A DNA stretch of 64,000 nt from Diphasiastrum complanatum (taxonomy: Eukaryota > Streptophyta > Lycopodiopsida > Lycopodiales > Lycopodiaceae), in assembly GCA_029204225.1 (NCBI GenBank), contig CM055098.1, forward strand, positions 1,925,106 through 1,989,105, in the 5' to 3' direction. Position numbers and translations under genes: made by a program. The notes beneath the pieces are model-generated. The model was not told the DNA's origin, ran no database searches, and was given only the letters and a program-made list of their open reading frames with translations. Shown here in pieces: positions 11,095 through 22,244 of this stretch; the stretch's first letter is position 1; each line of letters begins with the position of its first letter.

Positions 11095-11951
11095 TGTTGG
11101 GGGTATTCCCAACATATACATTGTAAATAAATAAAGTTGGAAAAATAGACAAAAAAGTAGACATAGTTGCAAGGGTCGTGGCATGCGTGCGTAAGTCCAT
11201 GGCCTAATGAACACGCAAGTCAAGTTGTAAATATGATAAAGTACTTGGGCCTTATTGTTAATTAAATATAACTTGAGGCCACAATGTCAAGTTAATAAAC
11301 TTAGTCTAAGTTTACAAAGTTGGGTCCAAAGTGAAACTCACATGTATCATGTAATTTTCAATGTGCTTTTTTAAGACCCTTGGATTAGATTGGACTCAAA
11401 GTGAATGGTGTGGATTAAGAGTCCATATTAGTAGAAATAACCAATACGATTTTGGGACAAGGGACTTCCCCATTGATAAAAAGACACCAGTTATACATAT
11501 TTTGCATGCTCAATGAGAAGGAGGAAACTCTACCATTTTGGAGAGAAGCATCCCCATTTGCTATTCCATACTTGCTAATGTTCTTTTGTGTGTTTGCTAT
11601 TTTGCTTCCTAGTTTACATGTTTTTGGTTTCCATTGTTATTGTTTTTTCATTAGTGAGCAAAATGAGCAAATGAGCTAACCTCCTCTCTCTCTCTATCTA
11701 TCTCCCTCTCTTTCTCTACTTCTGTTATCTTGTCTTCTTCTCTATCTCTTTCATTCTAACTCATAATGTATGTTTGTGGTTAGAGTTAGGAGAGCAATGT
11801 TAAGGGGGAGTAGTGTTAAGGTGATAGTGTTAGAGAGAAAAGTAGGAAGCAACTAATAGTAGCATCTTGGCTTAGTTAGGCACCTATCCAGTGAACTAAC
11901 CCTCTTTGATAGGCGGAAGGGCTGCTCACGACTATATCTATACACCCTACA
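11095..11951 (+). repeat. LTR I (gypsy, plus)
   Basis: Begins TGTTGGGGGTATTCCCAAC and ends ACACCCTACA, followed by a tRNA-Asp primer site, so it is a 5' LTR. It aligns with LTR J (12543-13251, minus), LTR F (59647-60457, minus) and the fragment 43925-44192. It holds a CT-rich tract (about 11680-11760) and AGCTAACCTCC. Five bases before it are GAGAA. The matching 3' LTR is not in the window. Confidence 0.82.
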
Positions 11952-11952
11952 G

Positions 11953-11970
11953 TGGTGCCGATGCCGGAGA
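11953..11970 (+). other. Primer binding site after LTR I, tRNA-Asp
   Basis: TGGTGCCGATGCCGGAGA starts two bases after the LTR end and matches 15 of 18 bases of the tRNA-Asp site. The spacing is the same as in element A. Confidence 0.75.
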
Positions 11971-12542
11971 TATGTTTTCATTAAGTAGTTTAGTTGTCTT
12001 TATAGTTGTGTTTGTTTTTTTAGAGTGTTTTTAGGTGGATTTTGGGTAGAGTTAGTTTGTTTTCTACATTTTTGTGTGCTTGGACTGTTGACAACTAGCA
12101 GAGGAGGTGTGAGAGGGTAGAGGAGGCCCCAAACAGTCTCTAAGGGCTTGACATCCAGTCAAAAACCTTGAAAGACTCATAAACACACTCAAATCTACAT
12201 TTTGGAGGGAAAAGAGACAAAACTCTCATCAGATTTTGTTTTCTCCAAAACCAATGGGAACCAACCTTTGCATGACTAACAACAGCTCCAGGGTACTGTT
12301 GCAGACCTGCACAGAATCCTACGAGAGTTAGTTTCAAGCAGGTCTAGAAAAATAAGAGAAAAACCATAAAAAATTCAAAAAACCCTTGTAAAAAATCAAG
12401 AAAAATTCAGATCTTCATAAGAACTCTTGCAAAGCTCTTTGAAGTTCCATCTCTATGAGACCAGGGCGCAGAGAAACTTGCGAGAGCTAGTTCCCAATCT
12501 AAGTGCTCTTGCAAAGGTTCCAAGTGAGAAAAGGACGGGAAA
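11971..12542 (+). other. Leader of element I, cut by LTR J
   Basis: Non-coding. 12120-12400 aligns with the A leader at about 3170-3430 (ACCTTTGCATGACTA, CAGACCTGCA), which shows that I and A are related. It contains ACGAGAGTTAG and TGCGAGAGCTAG words. It ends where the minus-strand LTR J starts. Confidence 0.65.
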
Positions 12543-13251
12543 TGTAGGGTCTTGGATCTCTGCTGTAGTTGTAGCCCTCCCGCCTGTCAACAAGGGTTAG
12601 CTCACTAGATAGTCACCTAACTATGCATAGATGTTACCTTTAGTTAACTCTCTACTTTTCGTCTAACTCTACCACCACTAACACTACTTCCAGTAACTCT
12701 ACTCCCCTAAACTACCTTCATCATGATTGTAGGTGAAAGGAAAGGGAAGATTAGAAGAGATTGAGAAGACAAGAGAGATAGAGAGTGAGAGTGGAGGTTT
12801 GGTGAATAGCAAATGATCATGCTTCTCTCCAAAAAGTGGTAGAGTTTTCTCCTTCTCATTAAGCATGGAAATAGAGTACAAATGGTGCATTTTTATAAAT
12901 GGGAAAAGCCCTTGCCCCAAAATCCTATTAGCTAATATTTATATTGATCCTATCCATTCATCTTGGACCCAGCTTGATCCAAGGGTCCACAAAAAGTAAA
13001 TTGAAAATCACAAGATTCATGTGAGTCCAAAATTGGACCCAACTCTAAGAAAGTAAACTCTAAGTTTAAAATTGACTTTGGGCCTCAAGTTTTATTTTAA
13101 TCACAAAGGGACCCAAGTCTATTATTTTATTTACAACTTAACTTGTGTGCTCATTGAGCCATGGGCTTATACGCGCAGGATGTCATGCCCTCGCAACACA
13201 TTTTATTGGTCGATTTTATTTATTTACAATGTGTTGAAAATACCCCCAACA
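12543..13251 (-). repeat. LTR J (gypsy, minus; 3' LTR)
   Basis: Reverse-oriented copy of the LTR I family: on the minus strand it starts TGTTGGGGGTATTTTCAACA (13251) and ends ACCCTACA (12543). It follows, on the same strand, the conserved pre-LTR motif at 13282-13252, so it is the 3' LTR of a minus-strand element. It lies head-on against the leader of I. No 5' LTR partner is visible. Confidence 0.8.
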
Positions 13252-13282
13252 AGACCCACGGCCTGAAGTAGTGTCGGTCCCT
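13252..13282 (-). promoter_or_regulatory. Pre-3'LTR motif of element J
   Basis: On the minus strand AGGGACCGACACTACTTC then AGGCCGTGGGTCT abuts LTR J. It corresponds base by base to the block before the 3' LTRs of A and B. Confidence 0.65.
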
Positions 13283-14248
13283 CAGCACTCTGGCAATTTA
13301 GTAGAGAGTCTTCCTAGCCCGCCTCTGGTAAATCAGGTAGCCTGTGATGTCTTTAATGAAATTAATGCGGTCCAATTTCTTCAAGTCCTTGGGCGTGTGA
13401 AGGGACTTGTGGACTCCTGCCAGCCAGTCTTGGTCGATCCACGCTTGGAATCTGCCCATCTAGGGATCGCCAAGGAATGCAGCTCGGTAATAGACTCGAG
13501 CAACTGGCAGCTGATCTTCGACTTTGTCGCAGGCTAGCGCCTTATTAGGATCAAAGAATATGGGGGAAAAAAAATTGTCCCACTTGGTTTTAAATGCTCT
13601 AAGTCCCGGGTGTAAGTGGCTGTCGCGCGGACTGTTGGATTAGGACAGTTGAAATATTTATTGGCAAATAGGGTGAGAGCCCTTCGGGCATCTACATCCA
13701 TATCCCAACCGTGCTCTGATGGAATTCTTGGCCAATTGAAGTTTTGAATAGTGATCTTGTCTAGAGGGGTGCCGCATTCCGCCCATTTGGATCGTCGTGT
13801 GCATGGTAGGAAGTGCGCGTTCACCCGTAGTTGTTGCGGACTTGTCACATAGGCCCTGATGGCCGCATGGTCTCTTTCAAAGTGCTGCTGACGCCACTCT
13901 GGTTGTGGTTGGAGGGCAGGTAGTGCTTGCAGCTCGTTGCCTTTTATTTTTTTGCGCCAAAAATGATATATGTCAGTCCTCTCTTGATGACTCGTGGGGA
14001 TACTTAGCTAAAAATTCGTTTATTTTTTACTCCACGTACTTTGGTCGTCGGAAGGCCCGGCTGGTAGATATGGTGCATGAGCCTCTTGATGAGGAGGCTT
14101 GTCCTTCCTCTTGGCTTTGGCTTGGACCTACGTCTTGGCCTTGGTCCCACGTTTCAGCCCCCATATCAGCTGGTCCTTGGTCTTGGCCTTCGGACCCTTG
14201 ATCGTGACTTATTTCCCCTGATGCTTGCTGGCCTTGGTCATGTGCAAC
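13283..14248 (-). pseudogene. Decayed ORF of element J, function unknown
   Basis: Minus-strand reading is broken by a few stops and shifts. It gives 14248-14027, rich in Asp-Gln-Gly (GSEGQDQGPADMGAETWDQG); 13848-13534, with NWPRIPSEHGWDMDVDARRA; and then 13530-13300, with GRFQAWIDQDWLAGVH and a Lys/Leu-rich helix. I recognise no Gag, protease or polymerase motif. Its place just before the 3' LTR, with the A-type pre-LTR motif, suggests a non-autonomous gypsy relative. It is cut at 14248 by LTR K. Confidence 0.45.
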
Positions 14249-14994
14249 TGTTGGAAGGTTTGTGGATCCCAAGGCAATCCTAACCCTAGTTAATAAGTGA
14301 GAGGGATTTGGCACCCTGCGTGTGTAAGTCCAGTCCGATGATCACATAGTTATTTGATTAGTTACAAGTCAATAAAAGGACTTTAGGCCTTTTTTTGCGG
14401 GACTTTTAATGTCGCAGGGCCTAAATGTCAAGTTAGTGAATAAAGTTGGGTTTTCCTTTAATTTGGATGGTTCCCACTCTTTTTTAAATTTGAATTATTA
14501 GGGAGGCAGAAATGGATCAATAGGATTCAGAGGCCAGGGTCCTCCTCTCTACTATAAACAGCACCAACTCGAGTTCCTACACATGTTCATTTTCTCATTT
14601 CAATAAAGCAGATTGGTTATCTTCAAAAATGGATTGATAAATGTCCTTGCTCTCTATCACTTTTCCTCCATCTCTCATGCTTTCTTTGGTTTTTGCTAAT
14701 TGTTGGATTTGATTGTTATTGGGATTGCATGTTGTTACACTTTTTATGAGAGAGAAAGGGAGAGAGAGAAAGAGTAAGCTATCTCATTGTGGATTATATT
14801 GTTAATTGATGTAGTGTTAATGTTTAGGGTTAATGGATGTTAGAGTTAGATGTGAATCCTTCATTCATGTTGAAATCTAAACTATACTATCGCTCTCATG
14901 GGAACGAACCTACGCGTGACAACTAACTTCGTCTCTTGATACTAGATTGACTATATCTTGGATTCAGAAAAGGCAAGGAAAAAAAACCACTACA
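14249..14994 (+). repeat. LTR K (gypsy, plus; 5' LTR)
   Basis: Begins TGTTGGAAGGTTTG and ends ACCACTACA, with a tRNA-Asp primer site four bases later. It has ACTATAAACAGCACC at about 14561 as a TATA box and CATTTCAATAAAGCAG at about 14599 as a likely poly(A) region. It is a different LTR sequence from I/J/F although the downstream gag is of the F type. Confidence 0.8.
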
Positions 14995-14998
14995 ATTT

Positions 14999-15016
14999 TG
15001 GCACCGTTGCCGGAGA
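14999..15016 (+). other. Primer binding site of K, tRNA-Asp
   Basis: TGGCACCGTTGCCGGAGA matches 16 of 18 bases of the tRNA-Asp complement. It lies four bases after LTR K. Confidence 0.8.
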
Positions 15017-16216
15017 GCTACGCCAATTTTTCAGTTTGCAGCATGTTTTGTGGATGGTTAGCTTGCATTAGACATCTTGTCGTGGCATGAATAGTGTTAG
15101 ATCTACATTTAGGGTTGGTTTGGGAGTGATTTTACTTGATTTGATTGGATTTGCTTGTTTGAAATCTAATTTGATTGTAGAACAAAAAAAGCTATTCAAA
15201 TCACCAGTCTTAAGATTCAATTGGATCTGAGATATCAGAAAAAACAACAAGAATCAGTCAAATCTGCCAGATTTTGGTCAAAAAGAGACAAAAATTGACA
15301 TTAGAGCTGATAACTTTTTGCCCTCTTTCAGGAAACCTTTGTCGAATTGTACACACCTTTGGTTTCCATCACAGAACCTTCAGTTTGAAGGGCAAAGATT
15401 AATTCCCAGCAGATTTGCAGAAACATCAGAAAAACCGTCAAAAAACAACAAAAAATCACCAAAACAATAAAAATACAGAAAAAGAACCTTTGCTCGATTC
15501 ACTGTGCATAGGTGTGATTCAGATCTGTCTACTGCCAGGTTGACAAAGAAGAATACCAAAAATAGAAGGGTTTTCAAGAGATCAACTGTCATATTGCCAT
15601 ATTTTTGTCAAAAAGGTCACTTTTTTGCAAAAATACCAGTATTACTCTTGATCCTTTACCAAAACCTTTGCCGAGTTTCCAAAATATTTTATTTATAATA
15701 AAATACTATTTTTGAGTTCGACAAATATTCTTCATGTCCAGATCATAGAAAATCTTGATTTTTACCCTCGCCAAACTACAGAAAATGTGTTTTTCCATGT
15801 CAGAAACCTTCGTCGGGTTTACCTTAGTTTTATCTGTGTCAGATCTTGAATCTGAGAGTTCGGCGAAGGTTATTGCCCTAGAAATTTTCAAAAAAGTTGA
15901 TCAGAGAGTTTTTTTTTTCCAAAATAGCACTGTTGAACCTTCGCCAAGCCAACCTTCGCCAGTCCTATTTTTAGGTTTTGATTTTCCAAATCAAGTCTTT
16001 GTCAAAATTTGGGTCAAATATGATATATTCTGATTTGGATTTTGAGAAATTTTTCATTTTTTAGAAGTATCGATTGATCGAATTTCAAAATCTTTTTCAC
16101 GATATAGAATCGGATTCTTGAAAAGTGGAATAGATCTAGCAGATCTAATCTGAGATAGTTTTTGATTGAAAAATCTAGATCCAATCTCATTGTCTGCTTG
16201 ATCTGAATTTGTAAAG
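15017..16216 (+). other. Leader of element K
   Basis: 1.2 kb without credible coding. It carries repeated words of the form ACCTTCGCC / CCTTTGCCGA / CGGCGAAGG (about 15340, 15490, 15665, 15770, 15805, 15860, 15938-15960). They are lineage-specific and differ from the TGCGAGAGTT words of other leaders here. Confidence 0.65.
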
Positions 16217-17795
16217 ATGGTTGTCCCTGGAGCTGCTCCTCAAGAAGTCAATCCTATTATTGTTAGAAGAGCACCCCGTTTGGATCTACCCAAATAGAAT
16301 AAATTAACAAATCCAGTTAGATTTCTTTAGATCTATGCTGAATCTTGTGAAGTCTATGACAAATTTTTTTCTCAAGATAAACTTAAGCTATTTCCTATGG
16401 CCTTAACAGGTGCAGTACAAGATTGGTACTATAATTAAGATGAAATTGAGTGTACAGATTGAGAGGTTGTTAAAAGAGCCCTTATCATACGATTCAAACC
16501 GCGAAAGTTTATGGAAGACCCTTTTCTACTTTTAAGTAAAATTAAAATGGGAAAGCGGAAAATGGTTCGAGATTACATTGAACAGGTGAAACACCTCATA
16601 TCTGAGTGCGAATCTGAATTGATTAACGAAAATGCCATGATTATGTGGTTTTTGTCAGGATTACCTAAATGAATCCGACGTGAGCTGAAATGCCATAATG
16701 AGTATGCACTCTTATAAAATGCTATGGACAATGCAATTCGGGAGGAGGATGAAGATTCAGATGATGAGACGAATATCAATATGTTGACTTATACAACAGA
16801 GCAGACCACTATGACATCCACCACTATAGCATCAACAAATGTCAACGCTACTGCTCAAATGATGCTCAACGAGTTTGAGAAACTTGGGAAGAACCAGCAG
16901 AAACAGATGAAAAAGTTGCAGTCGCAATTTGATGAGAAGATCAAAGCATTGAAAGATTTTCACGAAAAAGAAAACAAGGAACCTGAGAAGTGAAATCCAG
17001 TAGCCAGACCTCGACAATCTGCTCTTGGATACCCGAAACGTTTAGCCTTACCTGCTCCACCAAAGCACTCCGCTCCTCCTACCAATTTGATGGAACCAAA
17101 ACCGTACAGAAGTGCTGAGCAATGGAACTATGGTGTTGATCAAGAAGGTGGATCTTCAAGTGGATCTTCAGAACAATATGCTATTTATGCTGCCGCGCAA
17201 CAACAAGCCTCTAGAAACTAGACTAGAGCACCGCTTCGATGCTTTGCATGTGGAGAAAATCACAGAGTTGCAGAATGTCCAAATAAAAAAAAATTTGTAC
17301 CATTCTGTCATGACTGTGGTTATGGGCATTGCTATAAAGACTGCCTAGCAAGACCAAAGCCGCCTCCAGCTATAGCTCCTGTAAATTTGATAACAATCAA
17401 GCAAAGACCAGTAGCTTAGAATAAATCAAGTGTACCCTTGATGGTGGTCATCAGAGCACAGAAGTAGAAAGAACTAGTAGCAGATCCAGTACTTGCTGAT
17501 TCTATACTACCAACATCATATGGAGTCTATCCCAATCTTCATGCAGAAAAAGGAAGATATCAGAATATGAGACAGTGGATTAAACATCTGCAAGAAGAAG
17601 AGGAGCTTGAAGCTGCTAAAGCAACAACCGAAGTTCGTTCTTCACTATTACAACCACCAAAAAAATTCACGTATAGATATGAATGATCAGTTGCATCATC
17701 ATGAAGAACCCTTCAAGATGACTGAACCGGAAGCGCCGTAAATAGAACTACTCATGAATGTTTTATCTAGTAAGATTAATATTTCATTTTAGTAG
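16217..17795 (+). pseudogene. gag: gag of gypsy element K
   Basis: ATG at 16217. The frame holds several stops, but the protein is recognisable. It has RFLxIYAESCEVYD, then GAVQDWYYN, RALIIRFKPRKF and LLLSKIKMGKRKMVRDYIEQ, then an acidic linker and a Gln/Lys coiled-coil-like segment (about 16860-16990). At 17240-17345 two knuckles follow (CFACGENHRVAEC, CHDCGYGHCYKDC), both of CX2CX3HX4C spacing. The start of the post-knuckle linker (HHHEEPFKMTEPEAP) matches F and Q. The element stops at about 17795, where the minus-strand S fragment begins. Confidence 0.8.
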
Positions 17796-17799
17796 TTGA

Positions 17800-18056
17800 A
17801 GATGAAGATGAAGAGGCAACGCACGCATTCATTTGTTGGCCGTTGTGTCAGTAACTGCAGGTTGGGAAAAGGTGGATGCTTGAGATGGCGGATAGAGGTT
17901 AGTGTGCGGCACGATGGAAGACAAAAGGGATGAGCGGTGAAAGTTGTGCACTTTCGCCTCGAGAAGTGCATAGAAAAAGTTACACAACAGGGGACCTACT
18001 ATGATACGGTCATGGTTGTTGGGTTTGATGGAGGTGGTCATAGCATGTGCATCCAA
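17800..18056 (-). pseudogene. S extra ORF remnant (copy of the F extra ORF)
   Basis: On the minus strand TTSIKPNNHDRIIVGPLLCN and SSLLSSIVPHTNLYPPSQAS match the F extra ORF (about 51690-51460). It is joined at the high side to truncated copia R (18058) and at the low side to K (17795). The upstream half of this ORF is missing. It was lost in the same deletion that removed the 3' half of R. Confidence 0.8.
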
Positions 18057-18059
18057 AGC

Positions 18060-19958
18060 TTCTTAGAAAGTTGACACTCGACCTCCTCTTAAATAGCATC
18101 TCAAAAGGTGTCCTTCCATCCAAAATAGCACTCGGCCACCTATTGCACAAGAAATTGGCACACAACAAAGCTTGATCCCAAAATGGTTTGTCAAGATTAG
18201 CACTTAACCTCATAGCTTTAGCACTTTCACATAAAGTTCTATTCCTCCTTTCAGCCACTCCATTTTGTTGTGGGGTCCTTGATGTTGTATACTCCCTCTT
18301 GATCCCATGCTCATCACAAAAGGCCTTGAACTTGTTAGATATGTACTCACCACCATTGTTACCTCTCAAGCACTTGATCTTTGTGGAAAATTGGTTCTCC
18401 CTTGCATTCTTGAACTTGACAAAGACATCATACACTTTATCCTTGCTCTTTAGTAGATAGATCCAACAAAATCTACTAAAATCATCAATGAATGTTACAT
18501 ACATCTTAGCTCCACTATTACTAATTGTAGTAAATCCATGAATATTTGAATGTACAAGTTGAAAACGCTTTGTAGATCTAGAATTAGATCTAGTATAAGG
18601 TAGTCTATGTGACTTAGACAAAGCACAAGACTCACAAACATGCTTGTCATTACTTAAGGAACTTGGAAGACCTTTTGTGCCAAACCTCTTGAATAGAAAT
18701 TTGCTCCCTTGCAACACATCCAACTTGGTTAGCAATAACACAAGCATCAAGTTTGAACAACTTCCCTTCCCTTTTACCTTTTCCAATCAAGACATCCTTC
18801 CTTTTGATCAAACAAGCATCTCCATCAAACTCCACCTTGAGGCCCTTACTTAGCATTTGACTCACACTAAGCAAATTCTTGGTAATAGATGGAATAAACA
18901 AGACATCCTCCAAATGAACATTCCTATTTGTAGAGAGAGAAATAGGAATTGTGCCAATCCCTTTGATTGCACACTCACCATCATTGGCCGTGTAGATCAC
19001 CCTCTTGTCATCTCCATATGCCAACAAAGAAGTGAAGTACTCTTTGTGAAAGGTCATGTGTGAACTTGCTCCACTATCAATCCACCAAGGATCTAGATCT
19101 CCATCATTAGCAAGCATACATGAAGACATCACAAAAGCATCATCATTTGCATCTTGCACATCCAAACCATCCTCATCAAGAGTAAGATTACCTTGCTTGT
19201 CTCCTTGATCTCTCTTCTTCTTGTAGCACTCACTTGAAAAGTGTCCTTTGATGCCACAATAGAAGCACTTGAGCTTTGATCTATCCTTCTTTTTGCCACT
19301 TGAAGAAGCATCCACTTGATCTTGCCCTTTAGACCACTTGCTTTTGGTTTTGCCCTTGAATTTGCCCTTTGTGAACATAGCATCCTCTTGAAGTGTCGAT
19401 GTAGATCCACCTCTTGCTTGAAGCCTATATTCCTCATTGATCAAGATCTCTTGAAGATCTATCAAACTTGGCAAAGTCTTTTGAATAGCAATACTTTGAA
19501 CAATGTTAGCATGAGCATCCAACAAGCCATTAAGAATCACTTGAATAAGCTCTCCTTCCTTAATGCTTTCATCTATGCAAGCTAGCTCATCATTCAATGC
19601 TTTCATTCTCAAAACAAAAGTACTTGGACTTTCTTCATTCTTTTTCAAACAAGAAAATATTTGCCTTCTTAGAGTCAACACTCTAGAAGTAGACTTGGAT
19701 TCATAAAGCTTATTCAATGAATTCCAAGCTTCCAAAGATGATGTGCACTTACCAACTTCCTTGAGAAGTTCATTGGAACATTCATCTTTATCATGTGTAG
19801 AGCCTTCTTGGCCCTCTTGTCATACCTCAATTGATCTTGTTGTGTTGCTGGACTCTCCTTCAAACCTACAACAATATCCAAAACATCATTCATAATGAAT
19901 AGTTACTTGAGGTAAGCCTATCATTGGCTTCCAACATGACTCCAATTGAGGTTGCCAT
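18060..19958 (-). pseudogene. gag: R gag-protease-integrase, inactive
   Basis: Start Met at 19958 (MATSIGVMLEANDRLTSSNY). About ten codons (KVRMESLLEM in C) are deleted and a frameshift follows. Then come a UBN2-type Gag, knuckle CFYCGIKGHFSSEC, protease WWIDSGASSHMT, linker LFIPSITKNLLSVSQ and integrase. The integrase has two of three catalytic residues changed: HSNIHGF (normally HSD) and RGNNGGEY (normally SDNGGEY). The Glu in PQQNGVAERRNRTL is kept. The copy ends at FGCTCYD near 18058. A frameshift near 18650 separates GAG_pre-integrase from the integrase core. Confidence 0.88.
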
Positions 19959-20546
19959 GTAGCAATGACCTGATCTTCTCTTTCAATCTGCTTCAATGCA
20001 CAAAGCACTCCTTTGAACAACAACAAATGCTTTCAAAAGAAATCATCCAAGATTTGAAACTATCTCACAAATTCTCTTCTAGCACTTATCCAAGCAAATC
20101 AACACATAGAATCATGGAATCTTGATAAAACTATGATCTATCCTCAATCTAATGACTTTTGCCACTTCCTAAGATTGAAACACACTCAAATAAAGTCCAG
20201 CAACCTCACTATCTAGAGATCCAATCAAAATTAGGGTTTTGACAAAATCACAAAAAATTGACTATTCCAAATCTACATGCAAATGCTGAAAATTTGATAT
20301 GCAATCTTAAGCCACCACTTAGGCTGAACCAATGATCCAAAAATCGGCCAAATCCAGCATGTGAATTCAAAAAACGGAATTGAACAAGTATATTGACCTA
20401 TTTAGTGTTTTGATCTACAAAAGATCCAATCTACAAAAGCAAAAAATCCGATTTTGGTGTAGAATCCTCTCTAGCATGCTCTAGACTTGATACCTTCACC
20501 AAATCATTGATAGATCTGATTTTCTCCTTCATAACCTGAAACACAA

Positions 20547-20558
20547 GCTCTGATACTA
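20547..20558 (-). other. Primer binding site of R, tRNA-Met type
   Basis: GCTCTGATACTA on the plus strand, that is TAGTATCAGAGC on the coding strand. It has one mismatch to TGGTATCAGAGC and directly abuts the LTR end. Confidence 0.8.
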
Positions 20559-21208
20559 TGTGAAAGATTTCAAATCCTTAAAATCCAATCTACTTGAATG
20601 ATCTTTGGTTAGAAAGAGAAATACACTACCAATTTCACCAATGTAGAAAAATCAGCATCTCTACACAATTTGAGATGCAAACACTAATAGAACATGATCA
20701 AACTTGAATGAAATGATTATGTACTGTTGCTGTCCGTACAAAACCAGCAAGCTACTGTATTTCACACGTGTGGATCCAAAAATAACAAATATAGATCATT
20801 CTACACATAGAATTGCAAGCAATCGCCAAGATAGTGCACCAATGGATAGTAGAACCCAAGAGAACCATGTATAAGCATGAAATGAGATAGAGAAGAGAGA
20901 AGATGACTCTCTCCACGAGCTACATCCTTTTATAACAGGTCCAAGCCCTATTTGGCCACTTGGCTTTCCCACCAAAATGCTAACCCTACCAATTTTGGGT
21001 CTAGATTCAATGTACCCAACTTATTCAAATTGAATCTACTCAAACTCGCATTCTATATTTCCCACACTTTCAAAAAGTGTTTATTCAAATGAAATTTAGA
21101 CTAATGAACTTTGAAAAGTCAACCTCTAAGTCTAAAACAGGTTTTGGCCTCAATATGCCAAATATGGAAATATTGCAAAATGTGATGAAACTAATTGAAT
21201 CTTTCACA
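20559..21208 (-). repeat. 5' LTR of copia R
   Basis: 650 bp. On the minus strand it starts TGTGAAAGATTC and ends GATTTGAAATCTTTCACA (inverted TGTGAAAG/CTTTCACA). TATA-like GTTATAAAAGG is at about 20926-20936 and the palindrome CACACGTGTG at 20763-20772, about 160 bp downstream. It aligns with 28846-29375 (C) and 47869-48220 (D2). Confidence 0.87.
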
Positions 21209-22244
21209 CAAAAAGCAGTTCAGAACATAGATTCGAGTTCAAAGTATGCAGATGATGGCTTGTATGAAGTTTGGTTGCAATCGAAAACTTGGAAATTTCA
21301 GTGGAAATTTGAACAGAGCTTCGCCAGCAAAGGTGACAAATGACTCGAATTCAACCCTTATATAGCAAAAATTAGAGTGCGTACTAGGTGAAATCCACTT
21401 TCCCTTGTTCAGTTCCATCCAAATTTTGGTAAGGACCTTTTTCAAAAAATTCTAAGACCTCAAAGAAGTCTGCGAGAGTTCAGAAGGTGATTTGATTGCC
21501 CTGTGAAGGTTCTGATAGTCTGCGAGGGTTCAATCCTCGCAGGGAGTGAATGCTCGCACAACATGTTCCTATGATTGGATTTTTAAGATCAGACCATGTA
21601 GACATGCTAGTTTCACTGCTCTGATTTCATTTATGTCTCTTGCGAAGGTTGGTTTGATGATCTTGATGCTCTGCAAAGGTTCTGAAGATTCAGCTTCTGG
21701 GAACCCTCGCATACACTCAAAAATGGTGATTCCTCCATCAGGAACTCTCGCAGAGATTTTCATGGATGCATCTGGGTTAGATCTAGTGATTGTTCAAGTT
21801 TCAAGAGCTATCTTCCAAGGGATCTCCAAAAATCATTAAAAAAAAAATGCTCTTTTAGAGTGTTTTTTGACGAGATCTTGAGATTCTCTGATTTTTAACT
21901 TTTGCAAACTGGTAATCTGCTTCATCCATGTTAGATCTGACTATTGGTAGTTCTCTGAAAGTTTTGATAGATATTTGGTAGCAGATCCATCAGTTTTGGG
22001 TGAAATTTGCCCTTAATTTGCCATAGTTACTGAGATCGAGGTCTCTGATCTGCAAATTGGGGGACTTATTGGTGTAATCCGATGATCTACTTTCCTCTTG
22101 ATCTTATCTGGATCTAGATCCCTCTTGGATCTTGATGGATTTTCTCGATCTTGCCAGATCTGGCTGAATCTTGATGGATCTAGCTTGATTTGGCTTGACC
22201 TTCCTAGATCTAGTTGTGATGGCCTAACAGAATAGCTTTTCGTA
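21209..22244 (-). other. S post-pol spacer with TATA box
   Basis: Non-coding. It aligns along its length with 52390-53400 of element F. It holds TATATAAGG (minus strand, 21356-21364), the same context as in F, and repeated TGCGAGAGTT / CTCGCAG words. It follows the integrase C-terminus directly. It shows no TG..CA ends, primer site or similarity to LTR F, so I read it as an internal spacer and not as an LTR. Confidence 0.65.

Larger units (their letters stand above)
18058..21208 (-). mobile_element. Ty1/copia element R, 3'-truncated
   Basis: 5' LTR (20559-21208), tRNA-Met-type primer site, leader, gag and integrase on the minus strand. RT, RNase H and 3' LTR are missing. R was inserted in the spacer of gypsy S (which resumes at 21209), and its 3' half was later deleted with part of S, leaving the junction at 18057/18058. 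Its LTR family is shared with copia C (28846) and with D2 (47869-48220). Confidence 0.85.

Noticed and set aside
21209-22244. S and F spacers as LTRs
   Set aside because: They have a TATA box and follow pol, but no TG..CA ends, no primer site downstream and no similarity to LTR F. Left as spacers; intact copies could still overturn this.
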